Shown in pieces: positions 43,529 to 51,442 of a stretch of 64,000 nucleotides of DNA. Within the stretch, counting starts at the first letter, position 1. Each line of letters begins with the position of its first letter. The DNA is from an uncultured Candidatus Saccharibacteria bacterium (lineage in GTDB: Bacteria; Patescibacteriota; Saccharimonadia; Saccharimonadales; Saccharimonadaceae): NCBI GenBank assembly GCA_946222005.1, contig CAMIHP010000003.1, forward strand, positions 62,001-126,000, in the 5' to 3' direction. The notes beneath the pieces were generated by a model, which ran no database searches, was not told the origin of the DNA, and saw nothing but the letters and a program-made list of their open reading frames with translations. The position numbers were made by a program, and so were the translations under genes.

Positions 43529-45058
43529 TTAGTCTGATATCTTGACGATGCTGAGGCTTGCATCAGTGATGTTTGCGTCTTGGCCAGCCGAGTAGATAAC
43601 AAGCTTGAGTGGTGTTCCGGCCGTTACCCGCATCAGGCGAGTGTATGGCATGGTAAAGCGGTAGCCTTGTTGGTTGTTGCTCCACACCCCTTCTGGGGTA
43701 TCGCGAGCCGTGTCGTTGACAGCCTGGTATACACCACGTGCTGACGATGTATCGTTCAAGCGAATCCGCGATTGGATGAGGTAGACACCATCGCTTGGTG
43801 CAATGTACGATTTGCTCCCGGCATCCCACGACCCGCCACCGTTGTTTGTCACGACGGTCTTGAGTGGCACTGGCGCAAAGGTATCCTTAGCAATCGTTGC
43901 AGCCGTCACGCCGCCATTACCATTGCCAAGCGTTGCTGTAAAGATGGTCATCTGGGGGAGGCTCTTCCATTCCATGTCACAGTTTGCTGCCGACTTCTTC
44001 GACAATATTTGGCCAACCGTGCCACCCGCAGGCACAGTGCTACCTGCAAAGGTAAGACCGAGCTGAGATGTGCCGTTGCCTGTGACAGTCATATTTGGTG
44101 AGCATGGCTGAGTGCTGTTGGTAACATTAATCGTTGCGTTGGTGCCATCCTGGCCTTTGGGTCCAGTAGCACCTTGCTGCCCCTGGATACCTTGGGCACC
44201 TTGTGGGCCGGGCTGACCAGCATCACCCTTTTCGCCCTTGAGGTCGGTATAAGCAATGAGGTTTTGCCAGGCTGTTTCGCCAGTGTAGCGCCACTGGATG
44301 TAGAGCGTGCCCTTTTGGAGCTCGATTGTTCGGCCATCGGCACCTGCTGGGCCAGTTTGACCTTGTGGGCCTTGTGGGCCGGGCTGGCCTGGTTGGCCTG
44401 GTTGCCCCTGTGGCCCAGTGTCTCCTTGGTCACCCTTCGGGCCGGGTACGCCTTTTTCTCCTTGTGCGCCAGGTGCACCCTGCTCGCCTTTGGCACCTGT
44501 GTCGCCTTTCGGGCCAGCATCGCCCTTCTCACCCTTCTCGCCTTTTTCACCATTTTTGCCGTCTTTGCCATCTTTGCCGGGCTCGCCTTTGTCACCTTTT
44601 TCGCCCTTGTCGCCCTTAGCGGCCGATGCACCGTCTTTGCCATTGGCCCCGTTTGCACCGTCCTTACCGTTGGCACCATTCGCGCCGTTTGCGCCATTCT
44701 TGCCAGCTGCACCACGAGCACCATCGCGGCCGCGTGCACCATCTGCACCATCACGGCCATTGGCACCGTCTGCACCTCGTGCGCCGCTCGCTCCGGCTTC
44801 GCCGCGTGCACCCTGCTCGCCTTTGGCGCCACGCAAGTCCTCGACCGAGGCAATATCGTGCCACGCGCCATTCATAAATTGCCACTGGATCTTCCCATCA
44901 TGCTGGCGCAAACTCACTTGGTCTGGCCGCACACCCTTGAAGCTACTATTGTAGCCCCATGGCCACCACCACCAGAGCAATATAATGATGATTAATAATA
45001 TCCCAAACAAGACAAATACAAGCGAACGACTTGCAAATTTTTTGCGGTGTTCATTCAT
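43529..45058 (-). CDS. Collagen-like surface protein with C1q/TNF-like head
   Basis: This 509-residue type II membrane protein has an N-terminal TM helix (~14-34), a short domain with the pattern W-x-F-M-N-G-A-W-H-D-I, a G-x-y collagen tract (~77-250), an interruption (~250-278, a second copy of the W..W-N-L-I module), a shorter G-x-y tract (~278-310), and a C-terminal beta domain (~375-509) ending in a C1q/TNF-like jelly roll. The triplets are rich in GKD, GEK and GAN. It would form a trimeric stalk with adhesive heads. No LPXTG is present; anchoring is by the TM helix. Confidence 0.9.
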   Translation of the reverse strand: MNEHRKKFASRSLVFVLFGILLIIIILLWWWWPWGYNSSFKGVRPDQVSLRQHDGKIQWQFMNGAWHDIASVEDLRGAKGEQGARGEAGASGARGADGANGRDGADGARGRDGARGAAGKNGANGANGANGKDGANGANGKDGASAAKGDKGEKGDKGEPGKDGKDGKNGEKGEKGEKGDAGPKGDTGAKGEQGAPGAQGEKGVPGPKGDQGDTGPQGQPGQPGQPGPQGPQGQTGPAGADGRTIELQKGTLYIQWRYTGETAWQNLIAYTDLKGEKGDAGQPGPQGAQGIQGQQGATGPKGQDGTNATINVTNSTQPCSPNMTVTGNGTSQLGLTFAGSTVPAGGTVGQILSKKSAANCDMEWKSLPQMTIFTATLGNGNGGVTAATIAKDTFAPVPLKTVVTNNGGGSWDAGSKSYIAPSDGVYLIQSRIRLNDTSSARGVYQAVNDTARDTPEGVWSNNQQGYRFTMPYTRLMRVTAGTPLKLVIYSAGQDANITDASLSIVKISD

Positions 45059-45220
45059 AGCTATACCCCTATTTATACCCTTTTGTCTGATTATAGCACA
45101 AGCATTATAAAATTAAAGAGTAATAGCTTCTCGGCCTTCGAGGCTTGGCTATTTTGGGTCGATTCTCTCGCGCTACCCCTGTTAGATTTACAGTAGTACT
45201 CCTCTTAGCTAGCCAAAAAA

Positions 45221-45248
45221 CCCGCTTTGCCTACCACAGCAAAGCGGG
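45221..45248 (-). terminator. Terminator of the ABC transporter operon
   Basis: CCCGCTTTGC (45221-45230) pairs with GCAAAGCGGG (45239-45248); the minus-strand tail is TTTTTT. Confidence 0.93.
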
Positions 45249-45274
45249 CTTGAGATTCTTCGTAGCTATGCAGA

Positions 45275-46630
45275 TTACTCTGTGCGCAGTGCTTCGATTG
45301 GGTCGAGCTTGGCAGCCTTGCGGCTTGGCAGCCAGCCAGCAATGATCGCTACCAGCATCAGGCCAGCCACTACTGCAGCAGCATGCTCTGGTACAAAGAC
45401 GAGGAGCTTATGATCGCCAAAGCCGAGCTTCTCCGAGATAACTGGGTTGAGTGCCACACCAGCGCCCCACGCACCCAGCACACCCAGCGCACCACCCAGC
45501 AGACCGACCCAAGCAGCCTCGTAGCGGAACAAGCGGCCAATATCGCGCCGGCTAGCACCGAGTGCCTTCATCAGGCCAATCTGCTGCGTCCGCTCTAGCA
45601 CCGAGATGTACTGCGTGTTGACAATGCCAAAAATACTCACAATCAGCGCTAGCCCACCAAAGCCCAGCACAACCCCCTGCAAAATATCGACGAAGCGAAA
45701 GAGCGTCTGCTGCAGATCCTTGGCGGTGGCTGCGGTGTAGCCATCTTTCTCGAGGGACTTCTTGGCAGCCTCAGCATCCTGCTTGGCAACTGCGGTGGCA
45801 GACATGTACTTTTGGTATTGGCTCGTACCCTTAGTACTGTAGTCACTCAGCTCGCGGGCTACTTTGGCATTAATCCCAATGCCGCGCATTGCTTGGGTTT
45901 GGTCGGCCGATTTGCGCGTCACGGCCGCAATGGTAAAGGTCTTGTGCAGCTCCTTGCCATTAATCAGCTCATTCACCCCAGCCTGCCCCTTCTCAGCAAA
46001 GACCTGGCCAAGCGTTGCTTCGTCGATCTTCTGTGGCATTTGCACCACTGTGACAGTCAGCTGCTTACCCACCATTTGGGCAGGCGATTGCCCCAGCGCC
46101 TCGGCATAGCTCTCGGGGATGACGGCTTCGCCAGCCGCGAGCTCAGTACCCTTGCCCAGCTGTTTGCCAGCCACGACTTCAGCCGCGAGCGCACCATCAA
46201 AGACACTCACATCACTGCTGTATTTCTTGTCTTTCTTGGCTGCAAAGCTTACATATTTGGGCTGGAGCTGATAGACTGGCCTCACTTTCTCGAGGTCGGT
46301 GCGGGCCGTGAGCTTATCAATGTCTTTTTGGGTTAAGGCTTTATAATCATTGCCATAGCGGTTGATACTATCAGGATTATACTCACGCAGGTCAGCCTGC
46401 TGGCCCGATTGTGCCCCGATGAGTCGCTTATCTTTAACGACAAACACCGCCTTGGCATCAATATTACTGCTAATCAGCCGGTCAATATACTGGCGTGCAC
46501 CCTCGCCCGCCATCAAGCTCGCCATAATGGCGAAGCCGCCCACCGCGATAGCGATACTGGTAAGCAGGGTACGCATCTTGGCTCGCCGTAGGTTGCGGCC
46601 AGCGCGGCGAATGATATCGGTCGTCTTCAT
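45275..46630 (-). CDS. MacB-type ABC transporter permease
   Basis: This 451-residue protein has TM1 (~18-40), a large periplasmic-type domain (~45-300) and three C-terminal TM helices with the FtsX/MacB signature (TQQIGLMKALGASRRDIGRLF). Such permeases act as mechanotransmitters for lipoprotein, peptide or antibiotic export rather than classical import. It follows its ATPase by 2 nt. Confidence 0.9.
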   Translation of the reverse strand: MKTTDIIRRAGRNLRRAKMRTLLTSIAIAVGGFAIMASLMAGEGARQYIDRLISSNIDAKAVFVVKDKRLIGAQSGQQADLREYNPDSINRYGNDYKALTQKDIDKLTARTDLEKVRPVYQLQPKYVSFAAKKDKKYSSDVSVFDGALAAEVVAGKQLGKGTELAAGEAVIPESYAEALGQSPAQMVGKQLTVTVVQMPQKIDEATLGQVFAEKGQAGVNELINGKELHKTFTIAAVTRKSADQTQAMRGIGINAKVARELSDYSTKGTSQYQKYMSATAVAKQDAEAAKKSLEKDGYTAATAKDLQQTLFRFVDILQGVVLGFGGLALIVSIFGIVNTQYISVLERTQQIGLMKALGASRRDIGRLFRYEAAWVGLLGGALGVLGAWGAGVALNPVISEKLGFGDHKLLVFVPEHAAAVVAGLMLVAIIAGWLPSRKAAKLDPIEALRTE

Positions 46631-46632
46631 GG

Positions 46633-47475
46633 TTAGTCTGCCCTCCTTGGTGTTGGCTTGGTGGTTGTTGATTTGGCTTTTGCAGTAGCACTTGTGGCTT
46701 TTTTCGTTGTTTTCTTGGGTGGCGTGGCAGGTGCTACGGCTTTGGCTGGGCGGCGAGTTGGCGCTTTTTTAGCCTTGGGAGAGGCTGTTGCCTTATCATC
46801 CATAGCGCTGTCGTGATCAATCGCCCCATCTTTGATGCGAATAATACGCTGGCAGCGCTGCGCCAGATCCTCGTCGTGTGTGACGATGATGAGCGTGGCA
46901 CCATGCTCCTTGGCGTAACGAAATAGCAAGTCTTCCACTACTGCAGAAGTTGCTGAGTCGAGATTGCCCGTCGGCTCGTCGGCAAAGAGAATCTGCGGCT
47001 CAGCAGCAATTGCTCGAGCGATCGCTAGGCGCTGCTTTTGCCCACCACTGAGGTCCTTGGCCCGCGCTTTGATCTTATCCTCCAGGCCAACTGCCTCGAG
47101 CGCCGCCACAATACGCCGCTTACGCTGACTGCGCGGCACACCTGCGGTCTCGAGCGACAGACTCACATTGTCGTAGCAACTCTCGCCGCCCTCCACAAAG
47201 AAACTCTGGAAAATGAAACCCATCGTCCGCGCCCGAAAGCGGTCGGTCGCCTTGCGCTTGAGCCGCAAGATATCTTCATCATTGATGATCACCTCACCCT
47301 GCTGCGGCTTATCCAGGCCAGAGATGGCGTGCATCAGCGTGGACTTGCCCGAACCCGACTTGCCCAGCACTGCTACGCTCGACCCCTCCTCGATTGCAAG
47401 GCTTACGTCCTTGAGGGCGGTGAAGGTGTTTTTCTTCTTGCCGTAGACTTTGGTAATGTTTTTTATTTCGATCAT
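46633..47475 (-). CDS. MacB-type ABC transporter ATPase with Lys/Pro/Ala tail
   Basis: This 280-residue protein starts MIEIKNITKVYG after GGAGG. It has Walker A GKSGSGKST, signature LSGGQKQR, Walker B ILFADEPTGNLD and H-loop VTHDE. After the ATPase core (~230 residues) comes a ~50-residue tail rich in Lys, Ala, Pro and Thr (KKAPTRRPAKAVAPATPPKK), resembling histone H1-like tails and unusual for this family. TATAAT at about 47512-47517 on the minus strand precedes it. Confidence 0.9.
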   Translation of the reverse strand: MIEIKNITKVYGKKKNTFTALKDVSLAIEEGSSVAVLGKSGSGKSTLMHAISGLDKPQQGEVIINDEDILRLKRKATDRFRARTMGFIFQSFFVEGGESCYDNVSLSLETAGVPRSQRKRRIVAALEAVGLEDKIKARAKDLSGGQKQRLAIARAIAAEPQILFADEPTGNLDSATSAVVEDLLFRYAKEHGATLIIVTHDEDLAQRCQRIIRIKDGAIDHDSAMDDKATASPKAKKAPTRRPAKAVAPATPPKKTTKKATSATAKAKSTTTKPTPRRAD

Positions 47476-47517
47476 TGCGCCTCCATAAGCTGCTAATGTT
47501 AATAGCAATTATACCTC

Positions 47518-47812
47518 AATCACCCAGCGAGAGCAAACGAAGTGAACAACATTGCAATGTTTTTTCTAGCACTTCAGAAGCAAAATTATAACAAAGCTGA
47601 ATCTAGAAACCTTGCATATATGAACTAATACTCCCCCCTACTTCATCTGGGTAGAGTACAAAAACGCGTTGCCATAAAAACACCGCTATACTCATTCAAA
47701 CGAAACGCCAAACGATCTTGAGCATGATCTCTAGAAGGCCGATGTCTTCAAAAAAGATTCACTCCCCTGCTCAATAGGACGTGAGGTACGTCTGAAAACA
47801 AGCATGGAGAAA
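47518..47812 (-). other. Intergenic stretch with no gene seen
   Basis: This AT-rich gap lies between uppP and the ABC ATPase promoter. It contains short palindromes such as CATTGCAATG but no convincing frame, terminator or RNA structure. Confidence 0.4.
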
Positions 47813-48646
47813 TTACACTGGTGCCAACGCACCCACTGCAAGTAGGATGATGAGTAGTGTACTCAGCGCCAAGCGGTAGGCGACGAACTTATCAAATGAG
47901 TTACTCGAAACAAAGCGCAGCAGCCACGAGATCGCCACATACCCCACCACAAAGGATATGATAATCCCCAGTATCATCTGTGGCCAGCCAATTAAGCGGC
48001 CAATCTGGTGCGACTGCGTCACGGCCTCTAGCCCACCTGCTGCCATCAATGCCGGAATCCCTAGGAAGAAGCTCATCCGTGTGGCAGTCGTGCGGTCGAT
48101 ATCGCGGAATAGCCCCGAGGCAATCGTCGCACCCGAGCGCGACACCCCCGGGATGAGTGACAAGCACTGCATCAGGCCCATTGCCATAGCATCGCGCCAG
48201 GTGAGGTTGCGCTCATGGCGTGTCTCGCGCCCCCGGCGGTCGGCCAAAAACAGTACAATGCTCCAAATCATCAGCCCAGCCGCGACAAACCACAGGCCGC
48301 GCAGCACCGTCTCGATCGTATCCTTCAGGAGTAGCCCCACCACCGCAATTGGCAGCGAGCCAATGATGACATACCACCCCATTCGGTAGTGAAACGTCCG
48401 CGCCCGAGGGTTCACCACGCCAGCACACCATGCCGAGGCAATGCGCCAAATGTCCTGCCAGAAATAGACAATTGCCGCAGCAATCGCCCCAATCTGCACT
48501 ACCGCCGTAAAGGCGACAAGCCCCGGGTCACTCACCGAGTAGCCCAGCAACTTCTCTACCAGCATCAAGTGACCCGTACTCGAGATGGGCAAAAACTCAG
48601 TAATTCCCTCGACAATGCCAAGAATAATAATATGAAGCCAATCCAT
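47813..48646 (-). CDS. uppP: Undecaprenyl-diphosphatase UppP (BacA)
   Basis: This 277-residue membrane phosphatase recycles undecaprenyl pyrophosphate for wall synthesis. It has the N-terminal motif EGITEFLPISSTGHL and the second motif PGVSRSGATI, plus about seven TM helices. TGGTATACT lies 28 nt before the ATG with AAGGA as ribosome-binding site. It complements uppS (60989-61684). Confidence 0.94.
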   Translation of the reverse strand: MDWLHIIILGIVEGITEFLPISSTGHLMLVEKLLGYSVSDPGLVAFTAVVQIGAIAAAIVYFWQDIWRIASAWCAGVVNPRARTFHYRMGWYVIIGSLPIAVVGLLLKDTIETVLRGLWFVAAGLMIWSIVLFLADRRGRETRHERNLTWRDAMAMGLMQCLSLIPGVSRSGATIASGLFRDIDRTTATRMSFFLGIPALMAAGGLEAVTQSHQIGRLIGWPQMILGIIISFVVGYVAISWLLRFVSSNSFDKFVAYRLALSTLLIILLAVGALAPV

Positions 48647-48795
48647 AATGTGTTTTCCTTATGTCTCGTACCAAGTATACCAAGTTCGCCACAAAGCACC
48701 AAGCCGGAAATAAAAAATAGTGATCACGCCAGTTTGTATCTAAAAGCCACGCACGATTGTTGACAGTGATATTTTGGGACTCGAGCTGGCAAAAT

Positions 48796-48824
48796 TTGAC
48801 ACAGGGTTCATATATTGATATATA
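48796..48824 (+). promoter_or_regulatory. Promoter of the small membrane peptide transcript
   Basis: Consensus TTGACA (48796-48801), a 17-nt spacer and TATATA (48819-48824). Transcription would start near 48831, just before a nested stem-loop (48836-48881). Confidence 0.8.
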
Positions 48825-48835
48825 TATTAACTTTT

Positions 48836-48881
48836 GCTCGAAGTTTGGTTACAAGGGCAAGAGTTGCCCTTTGCTTCGAGC
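48836..48881 (+). promoter_or_regulatory. 5' UTR nested stem-loop
   Basis: GCTCGAAG (48836-48843) pairs with CTTCGAGC (48874-48881), enclosing AAGGGCAA (48853-48860) paired with TTGCCCTT (48864-48871). All 16 pairs are perfect. It caps the 5' end of the peptide mRNA. Confidence 0.75.
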
Positions 48882-48909
48882 TCACTTTCTGAGAGAGGAG
48901 GTGAGAAAG

Positions 48910-49002
48910 ATGGAAGACGTTCTTGTCCACGGACTTGGAATAGGCGGCATCATTCTGATGCTGATCGTCATCACTATGTGCGCCGGAGACATCGAAGATT
49001 AA
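48910..49002 (+). CDS. 30-residue single-pass membrane peptide
   Basis: ATG 48910 follows a full-consensus AGGAGGTGA by 5-6 nt. The peptide begins MEDVLVHGLGIGG, continues with a hydrophobic helix ending near ITMC, and finishes AGDIED, so both ends are acidic and the centre spans a membrane with a GxGxGG motif. The frame stays open upstream but the promoter and ribosome-binding site fix this start. It has its own promoter and terminator, with structured 5' and 3' UTRs. Size and layout recall small regulatory membrane proteins or type I toxins, but the acidic termini are unlike most toxins. Confidence 0.7.
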   Translation: MEDVLVHGLGIGGIILMLIVITMCAGDIED

Positions 49003-49010
49003 GGGTTCCC

Positions 49011-49118
49011 AGCCCATCAACATAGCTCACTAGAATCATCTCAATCTGATCGCAGTGCATGTCTTGCACTCTCGGGTTGAGATATATCCGGGTTCAGTTT
49101 GAGTATGGTTGGTGGGCT
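49011..49118 (+). ncRNA. Structured 3' UTR rod of the peptide transcript
   Basis: Three nested helices: AGCCCATCAAC (49011-49021) with GTTGGTGGGCT (49108-49118, one U-G on the plus strand); ATCTCAATC (49038-49046) with GGTTGAGAT (49075-49083); AGTGCA (49054-49059) with TGCACT (49065-49070). It begins 8 nt after the peptide stop. Confidence 0.6.
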
Positions 49119-49156
49119 ATGTTCTTAGCAGACTTGTTTTTTGTTCTTGCACCAAG

Positions 49157-49188
49157 AAGCGACCACTATGAGAGAGTGGCCGCTTGTT
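49157..49188 (+). terminator. Terminator of the peptide transcript
   Basis: AAGCG-A-CCACT pairs with AGTGG-C-CGCTT, followed by GTTTGTTTGTT-like tail. Confidence 0.8.
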
Positions 49189-49241
49189 TGTTGTTGCAAA
49201 AGAAAGGTTGAGATATAGCTACGCGCTGGGGCGAGCGAGCT

Positions 49242-51089
49242 CTACCACCCGCCGCCACCTCCGCCGCCTCCGCCGCCGCCAGAGAAGCCACCACCAGTCG
49301 AGCCTCCACTAGACGACGAGAAGTCGCTAGAGCCAACAGAGGTAGAATCGGACAGGCTACTCATACTCGAGACAAACATTGCTGCATTGAAGGCGCCGTG
49401 GCCAGCATACCAATCGGGCTGAGTGCCTACCTCCTCATAGTACTGCCCCAGCTGCTGGCTCCACTGCTTCTCTTGGCCAAAGAGCACGGCATAGGGCAAT
49501 ACCCGCTCGTAGAGTTTGACAAGCTGGGCGTGGTCACCAATATCAACCTTCTCGGCGGTCTCGGGGCTCTGCAATAGGCGCAGGCGGTCGGCCTCAGCGT
49601 AGCGGATATACATCTTGAGCCCCAGCAGGTAGCGGCGCAATGCCAGCCCTTTGTCCGATAGTGGCTTAGCAAAGCCCAGCTTACCAATGATAATCACAAT
49701 AAAGACCCCTGGGAAGAAGAGGAATTGCAGCCCGCTGAGGAACGGCACAAACATCGTGGCTGCACACAGCAGCAGCACCAGCGTACCCAGCACACCTGCA
49801 AGGATACGGAAGCCCCGTGTGCCCTTCCGGCTTGTGTCGCGCAGCTTGTATGTGTGGTCGATGAGCTCATCGAGCTTCTTGGCGTTATCGCTCAGGCGGA
49901 AGGCGTAGGAGGTATTGTTGCGCAGCGTCTTGAGGTTGATGCGCTCGCCCACTGCAGGCAAGTGGCCGAAGATATCGCCCAGGATCTCTTGCTCCTCGGG
50001 GTGGAGGCTGCTGACATCTTTGATGACTTCAAGCTCGTACTGTGCCCGCGAGAAGAACGTCTTGGGCTTGACCTCAATCAAACGAATGTAGTGCCGCACC
50101 GCCCAATCGATCATCTGCGCCGCCATGGCTGAGCCCTTCACCATCCGGAATGGCCGCACGATCTCTGCCGCTGTTGTCACACTTGTGCTCGGTGGTGGTA
50201 GGTATTCTGGCACAATCGTCCCTAGCTCCTTGCTCCGGCCAATCGCCCGCTGATAGAGCCAATACACCACACTCGAGGCAAGCCCCAGCACCAGCATACT
50301 CACAAAGAATATGAGTGGAAGGAACGCCTCCAACCGCTCTTGAAACACCTCCCCGGGCGTCTTCTTATACTCCGCAAACGTCCCCTGTGGGAAGCCTACT
50401 GCCAGCGTCATACCAGCATATGGCGCAAGGTAACCCACCGAGGCAGTTATGGTGTCGACGCTTGGTGACGTGACGGTGCAGGTGGTGCGACTCCCTTGCC
50501 TACCAGTGTAACATTGCGGCGGCGTCCGGCTGATGGCGGCAAGCTCGGGGCTCAGCTTGAGCGTAACGCTGGCATTGCTAATGGGTACGCGCCACGACGT
50601 ACCAATCACATCCCAGTAGAATTCATTCTTCTGCGTATCGCCATAGTTCCACGTGACATCACGCTGAGTGTAGGTAATGACGTATGTCTTGCTACCCGAG
50701 ACGTAGGTGTCTTTGTTGCCAATGCGCAGGGTGTTGCCCGACCAACTATACTCATAATCATTACCATACTCATCCTGCACCGAGCCAAGCGCAAAGCTCG
50801 TGTGGTGGCCCTTGTACTGCGTGACGAACTCTGGCGCAAGGCCATGGTTCTGCTCTGGTGGGAAGTTTGCTGTAATGGTGAGCTTCGTCTTGAGGGTGGA
50901 GCGCTTCTCGCTATCGCGCCCAAGCTCCATATCAACCGCATATTTGGTAATGGTGAAGTTGTCTTTGCTGCTGCTCGATGATGAATAGGCTTGTACCGAT
51001 GTGTCGGCCTGCATTGGCACTGCCCCGAGCGCGGTGCCAAGCAGCACCAAGCAGACACCGATTGCAGATATCACGCGTGTCATTCTCAT
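49242..51089 (-). CDS. DUF2207 domain membrane protein
   Basis: This 615-residue protein starts MRMTRVISAIG with a signal peptide. An extracytoplasmic DUF2207 beta domain (~35-225) with the pattern VDMELGRDSEKRSTLKTKLTI follows, then a TM helix (~240-262), a cytoplasmic region, two TM helices (~420-465) and a C-terminal Ser/Gly tail ending GGGGW, the hallmark of DUF2207 proteins. TTGACA (51124-51119), a 17-nt spacer and CACAAT (51101-51096) end 6 nt before the ATG, so transcription is leaderless; the in-frame start at 51134 lies upstream of the promoter. Function is unknown. Confidence 0.88.
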   Translation of the reverse strand: MRMTRVISAIGVCLVLLGTALGAVPMQADTSVQAYSSSSSSKDNFTITKYAVDMELGRDSEKRSTLKTKLTITANFPPEQNHGLAPEFVTQYKGHHTSFALGSVQDEYGNDYEYSWSGNTLRIGNKDTYVSGSKTYVITYTQRDVTWNYGDTQKNEFYWDVIGTSWRVPISNASVTLKLSPELAAISRTPPQCYTGRQGSRTTCTVTSPSVDTITASVGYLAPYAGMTLAVGFPQGTFAEYKKTPGEVFQERLEAFLPLIFFVSMLVLGLASSVVYWLYQRAIGRSKELGTIVPEYLPPPSTSVTTAAEIVRPFRMVKGSAMAAQMIDWAVRHYIRLIEVKPKTFFSRAQYELEVIKDVSSLHPEEQEILGDIFGHLPAVGERINLKTLRNNTSYAFRLSDNAKKLDELIDHTYKLRDTSRKGTRGFRILAGVLGTLVLLLCAATMFVPFLSGLQFLFFPGVFIVIIIGKLGFAKPLSDKGLALRRYLLGLKMYIRYAEADRLRLLQSPETAEKVDIGDHAQLVKLYERVLPYAVLFGQEKQWSQQLGQYYEEVGTQPDWYAGHGAFNAAMFVSSMSSLSDSTSVGSSDFSSSSGGSTGGGFSGGGGGGGGGGGW

Positions 51090-51095
51090 GCATCG

Positions 51096-51124
51096 ATTGT
51101 GCGCCATGCAGCGAGGAATGTCAA
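51096..51124 (-). promoter_or_regulatory. Leaderless promoter of the DUF2207 gene
   Basis: Perfect -35 TTGACA, a 17-nt spacer and CACAAT; this relocates the gene start from 51134 to 51089. The remaining gap up to 51442 contains only an extended -10 (TGCTATACT, about 51383-51391) for the divergent gene. Confidence 0.75.
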
Positions 51125-51442
51125 ACGCGAGCATCGCCCAAGGATCACTGGTCTATGTAGTGCCTAGACCCTGCAACTTACCGCAACCTGCTATACTGTC
51201 CTTTCGATGAAATATTTGCCAGGATCAACCTCTCGTCGGTCTCGGCCCACCAGCGCCAAGGCCAAAAATTTGCTGCCACCAACTAGTCTATTCATCCTCA
51301 AATATCATCACCAATCACTTCCCTCCACCCCTGTTAATATCTGTTCAAGCTATACCGCTTATGCTGTGATATTGCAAATGGTTATGCTATACTCACAGGC
51401 AATACCTAGTGGCTAATCAGCGAGGTGAGGAGTATAGCAGGA

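Noticed and set aside
44174..44995. Long plus-strand frames opposite the collagen-like gene
   Set aside because: Antisense artefacts of the G-x-y repeat.
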